From: Flavobacterium silvisoli
GTDB lineage: Bacteria > Bacteroidota > Bacteroidia > Flavobacteriales > Flavobacteriaceae
Assembly: GCF_004329815.1 (NCBI RefSeq)
Contig: NZ_SJPE01000005.1
Coordinates: 1-64,000, forward strand
Length of the DNA: 64,000 nucleotides
Direction: 5' to 3'
Part shown: positions 42,871-55,200 of the stretch, piece after piece
Layout of the letters: every line of letters begins with the position of its first letter
Numbering within the stretch: the first letter of the stretch is position 1
Made by a program: the position numbers and the translations under genes
The notes under the pieces: generated by a model
What the model was told of the DNA's origin: nothing
Databases searched by the model: none
The model's input: only the letters and a program-made list of their open reading frames with translations

Positions 42871-45423
42871 TTAGTTCATCAACGTTTTTTTGATTATTGT
42901 TACATCGTTATCCAATGTTATTTTCACCAAAAGAGCCTGTGTTCCCACTAACAAGTTTCCGGATTGGAAATGATTAGTGTTTAAGCCTTTCTGAGATAAG
43001 ATTTGTTTTCCTAAAATATCAAATACTTCTACTTTGGCAATTGGCATAGCATCGCAAAGCACTGTCAATTGGTTTTGGTTGGCTACAACAATAACTGCTG
43101 CATTGTAATCCGGAGTTACAGTACCTAAGGCGCTGTTGGTAAAATGAAGTTCAAAGCGATCGTCAAAGGTACCACTGGCAGTGTTGAAATCAACCGGGCC
43201 TGCTTTAATATCGTGATAAATACCGGTTACTTTGTCTAACAAGTACACGTTTTGAGTTTCGAATAAACCGTCTAAATTATCCAAAGAAAGTGTAAGCGTT
43301 CCGTTAGTAGTTGAACTGTATCCTACTGGAATTACCTCGTTTTCTGAAAAAGGTAAGCTTCTTCCTTGAATTGATAAATCGTACTCTCCTACTTTAGTAT
43401 AAATAGCTACAGGATTTCCTACCGGCATGGTTTTACCATCAAACATAGCATCAAAATCATTGGTAGCTCCTTCAACATAGCCCAACAACATTTGGTTGTA
43501 AGCTCCTTGTGCATCGGTTAGTGACAACCATAATCTGTGTCTTTCAAGGCTACCTGAAACAGAAGAAGTGGCTGCACTGTTACTGTTTCTGAAGAATTGA
43601 GCATTGTTTCCTGCCACACGCATTGAATTTTTGAATGAAGCTGTATAGGTTCCGTTAGCCTTAGCCGAATTGGCTTCGATGAAAAACCCTTGACCGGCTC
43701 CGATTTTTCCGGTTGGCAGAACACCTCCGGAGAGGGCTGCTGTTGAAGTTCTCACACTACCTGTAAAATTGTATTTGGCATAATCATTAATGGTGTAGTT
43801 ATTATTGGTAATGCTGGTATTGTGTGTCCAAAAATATACGGTTCCGTTAACAACTCCTGAATTGGCAGCATCAGTCAAAAACAAATCAACATCGATAGCT
43901 GACGGGTAAGGATTTCCGATAAGGTTGTAAGTTCCTGCACTTTTAACAATAGGTACATTAACTACTCCATTATTAGGTACTCCAACAAAATTTGTTTTCA
44001 ATGTAGCAGACAATAGAGGATCCGGAGTTCTTCCTATATAACCAACACCCGGAGTCATAGTAGTTGAGTTGGCTTGGTACACCCAGTTATTGATGCTTGG
44101 ACTGAATGAAAAACACAACGAATTAGTAGCTAATTGACTCAAAGTAGCGTTAGCCACCGGTGAAGACCAATATGTATAGTCATATAATTTAAGTGGAGAC
44201 GTTTCTCTTCTGTATGTAATATTACCCGAGTTAACAGCAGCGTCATTAGTTTGTACTAAACTGGCTGTATCATCAAAAGACAATGATCCTCCGGTAACTT
44301 TTACTTCATTAACAACACTCAAGGTAGTACCCGTAGTAAAAACCACAGTTCCTGAAGTAACATGACAAGAACAACCGGTCACATCAGATGAAGAAGCATA
44401 ATCACCGGCAAAAACAATTTTTTGAGCACTTGTAGGCGGTGTTCCGGTTGACCATGAAGTACCATTCCATGTATTAGTAGGAACGCTCAATGTTATATTG
44501 CTAGCAGAAGACACACATCCTGCACTATTTTTTACTGTAACATTATAAGTACCGGCAGCAACGGATGTAAAACTACCTGTCGAATTTGTGTAGGTTGAAC
44601 CATCTATACTGTATGTATATCCTGCTCCTGTTGGTGCAGTGACAGTGATAGACCCTGTAGAAACACTACAAGTGGGATTCACCGGAGTTAAACTAGGAGA
44701 AGTAGGTGTCGGAGTTACAGTAACTGTTACGGCTTTTCTTGGTGTAGTCGTTGATCCGGTAGTAGCCTCAACATAATATGTAGTATTGGCAGATAACACT
44801 GGCGTAGTGTAAGTAGTAGAATAAGGACTAGAACTAACCGTAGTAGTTAAGAAAGGGCTTCCTGATGTGGCTACAGTATACCATTTATAAACTGTTGAAG
44901 CTGTTGGTGTAGGATTTTTAACAGCTGTAATAGTAGCTGTCCCAGAACCACATATAGTTGAAACGGTAGTATTTACTGTGTTGTATCCTCCTCCGGAAAC
45001 CAAAGCCGGAAAATCCATTAAAACTCCACCGCCGCTACCATTACATGAAGCTACTTTTACGCTTCCTATTTTTATCAAATCTGAAGCACTACAGTTGGTA
45101 CCTGCGCTTAAATTTCCTCCCGGTTCAACGATTATAGAAGAATTGGCCGCAAATGACAAATCATAATTTCCATTGGAGAAATCAATATTGGCGTTGTTTC
45201 TGATAATAAACTGGATGGCCCCCAAACAAGTCAAATCCAAATTAGCATTAATGTTCAAGACAGTGCTGTTGGTTCCGTCGCCAAGATAAATAGTCGTACA
45301 AGAGGCCAATGATGTACAAGTTAAAGTACTTGAATTAACGGTAGCTCCGGTTATGGTACATTGCGCTGAAGCTGTAACTGAATAAGCTAAAGTAGTCAAT
45401 AATAAAAGTAATGCTTTTTTCAT
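42871..45423 (-). CDS. Large secreted protein with SprB-like repeat and T9SS type A domain
   Basis: The protein has 850 residues. A signal peptide (MKKALLLLLTTLAYSVTASA) is followed by an Asn-rich beta-helical start, an Ig-like segment (TVYKWYTVATSGSPF...NTTYYVEATTG), a SprB-type repeat (GYTYSIDGSTYTNSTG, AGTYNVTVKNSAGC) and a long domain with NLIGNPYPSAIDVDLF common in Flavobacterium surface proteins. The C-terminus (PIAKVEVFDILGKQIL...VKITLDNDVTIIKKTLMN) is a T9SS type A sorting domain. It is expressed from its own strong promoter at 45466-45497. Confidence 0.88.
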   Translation of the reverse strand: MKKALLLLLTTLAYSVTASAQCTITGATVNSSTLTCTSLASCTTIYLGDGTNSTVLNINANLDLTCLGAIQFIIRNNANIDFSNGNYDLSFAANSSIIVEPGGNLSAGTNCSASDLIKIGSVKVASCNGSGGGVLMDFPALVSGGGYNTVNTTVSTICGSGTATITAVKNPTPTASTVYKWYTVATSGSPFLTTTVSSSPYSTTYTTPVLSANTTYYVEATTGSTTTPRKAVTVTVTPTPTSPSLTPVNPTCSVSTGSITVTAPTGAGYTYSIDGSTYTNSTGSFTSVAAGTYNVTVKNSAGCVSSASNITLSVPTNTWNGTSWSTGTPPTSAQKIVFAGDYASSSDVTGCSCHVTSGTVVFTTGTTLSVVNEVKVTGGSLSFDDTASLVQTNDAAVNSGNITYRRETSPLKLYDYTYWSSPVANATLSQLATNSLCFSFSPSINNWVYQANSTTMTPGVGYIGRTPDPLLSATLKTNFVGVPNNGVVNVPIVKSAGTYNLIGNPYPSAIDVDLFLTDAANSGVVNGTVYFWTHNTSITNNNYTINDYAKYNFTGSVRTSTAALSGGVLPTGKIGAGQGFFIEANSAKANGTYTASFKNSMRVAGNNAQFFRNSNSAATSSVSGSLERHRLWLSLTDAQGAYNQMLLGYVEGATNDFDAMFDGKTMPVGNPVAIYTKVGEYDLSIQGRSLPFSENEVIPVGYSSTTNGTLTLSLDNLDGLFETQNVYLLDKVTGIYHDIKAGPVDFNTASGTFDDRFELHFTNSALGTVTPDYNAAVIVVANQNQLTVLCDAMPIAKVEVFDILGKQILSQKGLNTNHFQSGNLLVGTQALLVKITLDNDVTIIKKTLMN

Positions 45424-45465
45424 ATCTTTTAATTTTAATTATAGATTTGGGTAAAAACTACTCTG

Positions 45466-45497
45466 CAAAGCTACCTTCATATCAACACTTTACACAA
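45466..45497 (-). promoter_or_regulatory. Bacteroidetes-type promoter (TTG-N21-TAGCTTTG), minus strand
   Basis: On the minus strand TTG (45497-45495) and TAGCTTTG (45473-45466) are separated by exactly 21 bp, about 43 bp ahead of the start at 45423. Confidence 0.75.
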
Positions 45498-45716
45498 GTA
45501 AGTCGATATTTAACCGAAAAACTCTACAAACGACACAAAAACGACACTTATTAACAATTCAACCCTAGTTATGAACACTTCGCCGACTACCTGTTTGACT
45601 ACTTATTATTCATACACAAAACCTACACATTTATGCTTATTTCATTAAAAAACAAATAAAAAATCAATAAAAAAATAAAAAACTTAAATGTTTTTTAACA
45701 AAACTCTTAATTCATT

Positions 45717-45748
45717 TTGAAATTTATTATTCAATTTATTACATTTGA
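45717..45748 (+). promoter_or_regulatory. Bacteroidetes-type promoter (TTG-N21-TACATTTG), plus strand
   Basis: TTG at 45717-45719 and TACATTTG at 45741-45748 with a 21-bp spacer, 28 bp ahead of the gene at 45776. It should drive the 45776-46260 pair. Confidence 0.75.
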
Positions 45749-45775
45749 ATTAAGTTTTTATTAACATTTAATTTC

Positions 45776-46252
45776 ATGATTTATATTCTGAAAACAAAGA
45801 CAATCAAGGCTATAGCAAGCAAGCATACGCTGATAGGTCTTCTTGTATTTATTTGTAGCGATATGAACGCAGTTAATTTTTATGTTAATGACAACTGTTT
45901 GAAGGGCGATTTGTACACTCGATCTATTGGTAATGATGGTAACGACGGTCTTACGCCCGATACTCCTAAACTAACCCTGACAGCAGCGTATCGCTTAGCC
46001 AAAGAAGGGGATATCATTTATGTAGATTACGGCAACTACAAAGAATTAAACGCTAGTGGAGAATTACTGTTCGAAAACGAAAAGAGAGTACTTTTTGTCA
46101 TAGCCGGTACATCAAGTAAAGTATTTTCTAAATTACCGTTTCCGACGAACGAAAAAATTGCACCCGAAATCTTTTACATAAAAAATGACCTACCTGTCAG
46201 CAGAGAAACCTACTTGAAACATTTGCCAAGTAATTCTAAAAAGACTAATTAA
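45776..46252 (+). CDS. Short secreted protein resembling the first rung of a beta-helix (DUF1565-like)
   Basis: The protein has 158 residues. A hydrophobic stretch (HTLIGLLVFICSDMNAV) is probably a signal anchor. Then SIGNDGNDGLTPDTPKLTLTAAYRLAKEGDIIYVDYGNYKE matches the N-terminal module that usually opens long beta-helical surface proteins; here the protein stops soon afterwards (ISRETYLKHLPSNSKKTN-like tail). It lies 7 bp upstream of the giant adhesin gene and shares its promoter, so it may be an accessory or a split-off N-terminus. Confidence 0.65.
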   Translation: MIYILKTKTIKAIASKHTLIGLLVFICSDMNAVNFYVNDNCLKGDLYTRSIGNDGNDGLTPDTPKLTLTAAYRLAKEGDIIYVDYGNYKELNASGELLFENEKRVLFVIAGTSSKVFSKLPFPTNEKIAPEIFYIKNDLPVSRETYLKHLPSNSKKTN

Positions 46253-46259
46253 GACGGGG

Positions 46260-49200
46260 ATGAAGACGTTAATTTTACAGGCACTCTTATGTTTAAATCT
46301 TATCGGTTTTTCAAACATACTTTATGCACAACCTGCTAATGATGCTTGTTCATCTGCCACACCTATAACAGTAACTGTCGGGAGCTGTAGCTCAACTTTA
46401 TATACCAATGTAGCGGCAACTTCAGTGGGAGACCCGTCAATACCCTCCTGTTGGTTACCTAACAGTTTGAGTCATAGTGTTTGGTTTTCTTTTGTGGCGA
46501 CCACCGCAGACATTGAAATTTCAACCAATTTCAGCGGATCATTAGCCAACACTCAATTAGCGGTATACAGCGGATCTTGTGGCTCTTTAACTCAAATCGC
46601 CTGTCAGGAAGACATTAACGCAGCCTCAGGATTATTTCATACAGATGTTGTATTGCATGGTCTGACCATTGGAAACACGTATTACCTAATGGTTGACGGT
46701 AACGGAAACACCACCGGTACATTTGGCATTTGCGCACAAGAAGCACTACCCATTGGTCCTACCTTACCCGTTCAAGATTGTGTGACTGCCTTAACATTGT
46801 GTAATCTCAACAGTATATCGGTTCCGAACGGAACCGGTAGTGTGGGAATCAATCAGGAAAGCCCCTCTTGTTTTGGGGCTCCGGGAGAACGTTCTTCTAA
46901 TTGGTACAGCTTTACGGTTGCTACATCCGGGATATTGCAATTTGCTATAACCCCAAATTCGGTCATCGATTATGATTTTGCGGTTTTCAACACCACTTCA
47001 TCCTGTCCGGGAACAGAAATATCATGCAACTGGAACGGTACAACAGGACCTGGTGGTGTTACCGGGTTGGGATGTTCCGGACCACAGTGTAATCCCACTA
47101 TCAATGTTACCGCAGGGCAAACCTACACCATCCTTGTAGACCGATTCACCTCTACTTCATCGGCAGGATTTACTCTTGATTTTACCGGGACGACAGCTAC
47201 CGTCACAAGTCCGAATCCCTCTTTTACTGCAACAACTGTCTGTATAGGTTCGCCTACACAATTCACAAATACCACTAACGGAAATTATACATACAATTGG
47301 AACTTCGGTGATGGATTTACCTCAACATTGGAGAATCCGTCACATACTTATGCCAGTGCCGGAACCTATAATGTGACACTGTTATTGACGGCTGTACCCG
47401 GTGGATGTCAAAATGCTATTACATTACCGGTTACTGTAAAACCCTTACCGATTGTAGATGCGGGAACTGCAGCTCCTGTCTGCTCTGGCGGATGTACAAC
47501 ATTAAACGGATCAACTAATGCACTCGGTGCCATTGAACCGTTTTCATTTTCCAACAATAACACCTATGCTATTCCTGACAACAGTACCACTGGTGTTTAT
47601 TCACCTGTAGCTGTAAGCGGAATCATTCCTGCAACAATTAACAACACATCAATCGCCTCCGTTTGTTTGTCTATTGCCCATGCCTGGGACGCTGATGTAG
47701 ACATTTTTTTGGTATGTCCTAACGGAACCCAAATAGAATTATCAACCGACAATGGTGGTTCGGGCGACAACTATACCAATACTTGTTTTACGCCTACAGC
47801 CGTTAATCCAATTACTTCAGGAGTTCCTCCTTTTACAGGAACTTATGCCCCAGAACAAGCTTTCAGTTTATTAAACGGATGCAATGCTAACGGAACCTGG
47901 CAGCTTTTCGTAAGAGATGATGCCGGGGCAATAACCGGAAATATAACCGGTTGGACCATAACTTTTAACAACAATATACCGCCTTACACATGGTCACCTA
48001 CAACAGCCATGACCAATTCTACTACATTAACCCCTATGGTTTGCCCGAGCTCAACCACAACTTATACTTTAACCGCCAGTAATGGTACCGGATGTACCAC
48101 TACTGATACGGTTACGGTAACTGTAAACACACCGGTTACCCCAACTTTTACGGCTGTCTCACCTATTTGTTCCGGGGCAACATTAGCCGCATTACCAACT
48201 ACTTCTAACAACGGTATCACCGGTACGTGGTCACCAGCACTTAATAATACAGCTACTACGACCTATACTTTTACACCTGCGGTTGGACAATGTGCAGTAC
48301 TAACAACATTAACCATAGTAGTTAACCCAAATATTTCTTCGGTATTCAGCGGTGTCACTCCTATATGTTCAGGAGCAACATTAACTCCGCTACCCACTAC
48401 TTCCAACAATGGTATAACGGGAAGTTGGTCCCCGGCATTAAACAACACCACTACTACTACGTATACTTTTACACCAACTGCGGGGCAGTGTGCGACTATC
48501 ACAACTTTGACCATAACGGTAAATCCAAACGTAACTCCTGCATTTACGGCAGTAACTCCTGTTTGTTCAGGAGCAACAATAACAGCGTTACCAACTACTT
48601 CAAACAATGGAATCACAGGAACTTGGGCACCGGCTTTAAACAATACTGTTACAACAACGTATACTTTTACACCAAACTCAGGGCAGTGTGCAACTTCAAC
48701 CGGTTTGACGGTTACTGTTAATCCCAACATTACCCCAACATTTACAGTTGTAGCGCCTATTTGCTCCGGAGCTGCTTTAGCTGCCTTGCCAACAACTTCC
48801 AACAACGGGATTAGCGGAACATGGTCACCTACCATAAACAACACTGCCACAACACCTTACACCTTTACCCCTACTATCGGGCAATGTGCTACAACCGCTA
48901 CTACATCTATTACAGTCAACAGTAACCCAATCATAACAGGCACATTGACATTTTGCAACGGTAGTACATCTCAACTCAACGGTTCAGGAACACCCGCAAC
49001 AGTCAATCCGTGGATTTCATCTAATACCGGAGTGGCAACCGTAAGCAGCACCGGTTTGGTAAGTGGTATTTCCAACGGAACTTCGACCATTACTTACACC
49101 GACAGCAATGGCTGTTCAACCACAACTACCGTAACAATAGCTACTAATATAATTCCAACCTTTACGGCAATTGCTCCTATCTGTTCAGGAAGTACTCTAT

Positions 49201-52200
49201 CGGCTTTGCCCAATACTTCTAATAACAGCATTACAGGAACATGGACACCCGCTATAAACAATACCGCCACTACAACATACACTTTTACCCCAAATACCGG
49301 TCAATGTGCTCAAAGCACTACCTTGACAATAACCGTCAATCCTAATATTGTACCTACTTTTACGGCTATAGCTCCAATTTGTTCAGGAGCAACTTTATCA
49401 GCATTACCAACTCTTTCTAATAATGGCTTTACCGGAACTTGGTCACCGGCACTTAATAACACTTCAACAACCACATATACCTTTACTCCAACGGTTGGTC
49501 AATGTGCTACAACCACTACCTTGACAATATCGGTTAATAATAACGTTATTCCAACGTTTACAGCAGTAGCACCTATCTGTTCAGGAGCTTCTCTTTCGGC
49601 TTTGCCAACCACTTCAAACAACGGTTTCACGGGAACTTGGTCACCGGCATTGAACAACACAGCAACGACAACTTATACCTTCACACCTACAACGGGGCAA
49701 TGCGCTACTACAACTACTTTGACCGTGACAGTTAATTCAAATACAATTCCAACATTTACGGCAGTAGCTCCTATCTGTTCAGGAGGAACGCTGAGTGCAT
49801 TAACGACTACATCCAACAATGGTTTTACCGGAACTTGGTCGCCGGCATTAAACAATACAACCACTACAACTTACACTTTCACTCCGACCGTGGGACAGTG
49901 TGCCACAACAACTACATTGACAATAAACATCAATCCGAATATTACTCCAACTTTTACCGCAATACCGCCCATTTGTTCAGGAGGAACACTTAGTACATTA
50001 CCTACAACTTCAACCAATGGATTTACGGGCAGTTGGTCTCCGGCATTGAACAATACCACTACTACAACTTATAGCTTTACCCCAACGGCAGGACAATGTG
50101 CCACTACCGGAAGTTTGACTGTAACTGTAAACCCAAATATTACCCCGACTTTTAATGCCGTTGCGCCAATATGTTCGGGAAGTACTTTATCGGCTTTGCC
50201 CAATATTTCTACCAATGGATACACAGGTAGCTGGTCTCCGGCTTTGAATAATACGACAACTACAACTTATACCTTTACCCCGACAATAGGACAATGTGCT
50301 ACCTCAACAACAATAACGGTAAATGTCAATAACAATCCAACCATCAGTGGGAGCTTAACCTTTTGTAACGGAAGCTCCTCACAACTTAACGGTACAGGAA
50401 CACCAGCAATTGTGAACCCTTGGATTTCTTCCGATACCAGTGTGGCAACCGTAAGCAGCACCGGTTTGGTAAGTGGTATTTCCAACGGAACTTCGACCAT
50501 CACTTACACCGACAGCAACGGCTGTTCAACCACTACAACAGTAACAATAGCTACTAACATACTGCCGACATTTGCCGCAGTAGCACCAATCTGTTTCGGA
50601 GAAACTTTGACGGCATTACCAACAACTTCAATTAACAGCATAACCGGAATTTGGTCACCGGCTTTAGACAACACTAATACTACAACTTATACTTTTACAC
50701 CTAATGCCGGACAATGTGCCTTGACTACCACTTTAACTATCACTGTTAATCCGAATGTTGTCCCAACGTTTACAGCCATAGCACCTATATGCTCAGGAAC
50801 AGCAATTTCACCATTACCTACCACTTCAAATAATGGATATACCGGAACCTGGTCTCCGGCATTGAACAATACGGCCACTACAACTTATACATTTACGCCT
50901 ACCTCCGGTCAATGTGCCACTACAACTACTTTAACCATAACCGTTAATCCGAAAATCACACCAACGTTTACAGCTGTTGCTCCAATTTGCTCTGGAGCTA
51001 CCTTATCAGCTTTACCAACCACTTCAAACAACGGTTTTACCGGAACTTGGTCACCGGCCCTGAACAATACGGTAACAACTACATACACCTTCACGCCTAC
51101 TGCAGGACAGTGTGCCAATATCAAAAAACTAACCATCACGGTTAATCCTAACGTTACACCAATATTCACAGCCGTGCCGCCAGTTTGTTCAGGAGAAACT
51201 ATAACACCCTTACCAACCACTTCTACTAATGGATACACAGGGTCTTGGTCTCCGGCTTTAAACAATACAGCTACCACTACCACTACCTATACTTTTACTC
51301 CAACGGTTGGTCAGTGTGCAACCACTACAACCTTAACTGTGACTGTTAATCCAAACATTACTCCTACCTTTACGGCAGTAACTCCTATTTGTTCGGGAGG
51401 TACTTTGACACCTCTTCCTACTACTTCAAACAATGGATATACAGGAAACTGGTCACCGGCTTTAGACAATACTAATACCACAACTTATACATTCACCCCT
51501 ACCGCAGGACAATGTGCAACTTCGGCAACATTAACAATAACTGTTAATCCGAATATTACTCCAACCTTTACGGCTGTAAGCCCGATATGCTCTGGCGGAA
51601 CTTTATCATCCTTGCCAACCACAGCCAACAATGGGTATACCGGAACTTGGGATCCGGCTTTGGATAATACCGCTACAACAACCTATACTTTTACCCCTAC
51701 TGCGGGACAGTGTGCTACTCCCACTACTTTAACCATAACTGTTAATCCGAAACCTACCATTTCCGGAAATCTGACATTCTGTAGCGGCAGTTCCTCACAA
51801 TTAACAGGAGTTGGGACTCCTGCGTCAGCTAACCCTTGGATTTCATCAAACACAGCCGTCGCTACAGTAGATAATTCAGGATTAGTAACCGGAATTAGTG
51901 GCGGAACGTCTTCAATAACTTATACAGATGAGAATGGGTGTTTTGTAAAAGCAACCGTTTCAATTGTTACGAACATTCTACCTAACTTCTCAGCAGTGTC
52001 ACCTATTTGTTCCGGAGCTGCGTTATCTGCTTTACCTACAACGTCAAATAACAGTATTACCGGAACTTGGTCACCAGCTCTGGATAATACCGCTACTACA
52101 ACTTACACCTTTACTCCAACTGCGGGTCAATGTGCTACTGTCTCTACTTTAACTATAATCGTTAACCCTAACATTACACCAACTTTTACGGCTGTGACTC

Positions 52201-55200
52201 CAATTTGTTCAGGAGGCACCTTATCGGTTTTGCCTACTACCTCTAATAACGGATACACCGGAAGCTGGACACCGGCTTTGAATAACATGGCGACTACCAC
52301 CTATACTTTCACTCCAACAACGGGGCAGTGTGCCATAACGACAACTTTGACGATAACCGTAAATTCAAACTTAACTCCCACTTTTACAGCTGTTCCATCG
52401 ATTTGCTCGGGAGCAACTTTATCGGCTTTGCCCACCATTTCAAACAACGGATTCACCGGAACGTGGGCTCCGGCATTGGATAATACCGTTACAACAACTT
52501 ACAGTTTTACTCCTGCAATAGAGCAATGTGCCACTTCAACCACACTGACAATCACAGTTATTCCCAACGTAATACCTACCTTCAATGCTATCGCACCAAT
52601 TTGTTCGGGAGATGCATTATCGGCGTTACCTATTATTTCCAACAACGGTTATACCGGAACATGGACTCCTGCTCTCAATAATACCGCAACAACAACTTAC
52701 ACCTTCAATCCGACGGCAGGACAATGTATTACACCGACAACATTAACCATAACCGTTTATGCTTTACCACAATCAAATTCGGTTCCGCCATTGTATTATT
52801 GCGATCCTAATAATGACGGTTTCGGCGTTTTTGATTTAACGCAGGTAATTCCTGTCATAACCGGTGGAAATCCTTATCCGGTAAGCTTTCATGAAACGAT
52901 AACAGACGCTGAGATCAATGGGACAGTCATTCCTAATCCTTCGGCTTACCCTAATATTTTTGAAAACCATCAAATCATTTACATAAGAGTCGAATCAGTT
53001 GAAACACCTATGTGTTATAAAGTTATCACTTTGGAACTGATTGTAAACCCAACACCGGAAGCCCAAAAACCGAATGACTATCATGTATGTGACAACAATT
53101 ATGATGGCTTTGCCAATTTCAATCTGACAACAATCACTTCTGAAGTAATGGGCTCCATAAATCCGGCTACTCATAGTATTGTTTACTACACTAATTTAGC
53201 AGATGCTACATCCGAAACCAATCCGATTACTAACCTTGTTGACTTCACCAACCAGACTGTTAACGCGCAAACGTTATGGATTAGGGTTGAAAATATCGCT
53301 ACCGGTTGTTATGATATTGTTACTTTACAGCTGATAGTCGATCCGTTGCCAACCACTATGCAGCCAAGTTATACTCCTTACAGTCTTTGTGATACTTCTT
53401 TGCCTGACCAATATGAGATATTTGATTTAGGCTCTAAAATTCCGGATATTCTGATGGGGCAAACTGGAGTGAATGTAACGTTCTATTTCAGTCAGGCAGA
53501 TGCTTTGGCCGGAATAAATGAATTACCGTTGCTTTATACCAATGCTGTTCCTGCCGTACAAACGTTGTGGATTAGATTAGAAAATAACGACAGTGGATGT
53601 TTTGTTCTTTCTACTATTGACATACGCGTTGAACCTATACCGAGTCCGATTCCCCCGGATGAGCCTTATACCATTTGTGATACCAATCAGGATGGCATCA
53701 GTGCTTTTAATTTAAACACATTGACTTCCGATATTCTGCAAGGGGCAAATTATACAATAACGTATCATGAAACTCTTACCGATGCGGAATTAGGAAATAA
53801 TCCTTTGGTGAGTCCGTATTTTAATCTGTATCCCTTTGTGCAATTTATTTACGCTGCTGCGGTTGATAATACCAACGGTTGCCGAAGTGTGATTCCGATT
53901 GAACTGCATGTTGATCCTCAACCTGAAATCCCTGTAAACATTGATTCAGTGATTCAGTGTGATCAAGACAATAATCCGCAAAACCAATCGATGGTTTTTA
54001 ATTTAACACAGATTACTCCTTTGGTATTGGCTGAGCAAGACTTACCGGCCTCGAGTTATAGTGTTACCTATTACACGACACAAACTAATGCGATTTCCGG
54101 ACTGAATCCGATCATCAATACCACCAGCTATACCGGGTTTAACCATCAAATCATTTGGATTAGAATAGAAAATAACAGCACCTATTGTTTTGCCATTGGT
54201 TGGTTTGAATTGTTAATCAATCCGCCATTGGCTTTGACCACGCCTACACCGCTTAACATGTGTGACGATGACAATGTACCCAACAACTTATATACTGTTT
54301 TCGATTTAACTGTAAAAAACAGTGAAATCACTCAAGGGCAGCCCAACATGATTGTGACCTATTATCCGAGTCATCCTGTAACAGCTTCGAGTATTCCTAT
54401 TCCGAATCCGACGGCATATACCAATACAATACCTGCCGTACAAACGTTGGGCGTTATGGTTACAAATGCTCAAGGCTGTCGAAGCTATACAACATTAGAC
54501 ATTAGGGTTTTACCTATTCCGACACCTAATAACCCGCATATCACTGTTCCGGAAATGGTTTTGCCTGCTCAATGTGAAACCGTTGCCGGGTCGGATGTGG
54601 CTGTTTTTGACTTAACAACTTACCAAAACTACATTACGAATGGTGATCCAAATGTTGAGCTGCATTACTTTCCATCACATACAGATTTGGTTAACAACAC
54701 CAACGAAATAGTAAACCCCGGTTCAGCTACCGTTGGTGATGCCTCTATTGCAGGCATCACTATTAATCAAATCCAATACGTTTATGTAGCTGTATCAAGC
54801 AAGGTTTTTGCTGATTATATGGGAAGAAAATGCTACAAAGAAGTACAACAGGGCTTTATTGTTAATCCATTACCGGTGGCAGCCGCTGTCTCGGATTATC
54901 AGATATGCGAAAACGATCCTTCGGGTATCAACGATGGTATTGAAATCTTCGATTTAACTTCACAAACAACCGCATTATTAGCAGGTAATCAAACTACACC
55001 CACGTCAAATTACAGCATACGATTTTATGAAGACAGTACTTTAACACAACCCATTAATACCCCTTCAAATTACACCAACATAACCAACCCGCAACTCATT
55101 TTTGTACAGATTACCAATACAACCACCGGATGTAAAAGTGCTGTTGGCAGTTTTACCATCAAAGTCAATCCGAAACCAACCGCTACCGCTCCGGCCAATT

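Noticed and set aside
48263-51283. Long open frames on the minus strand across the adhesin repeats
   Set aside because: They recur with the same periodicity as the plus-strand repeats, have low-complexity Val/Gly-rich translations and no starts or ribosome sites. They are mirror frames of the repeat DNA.
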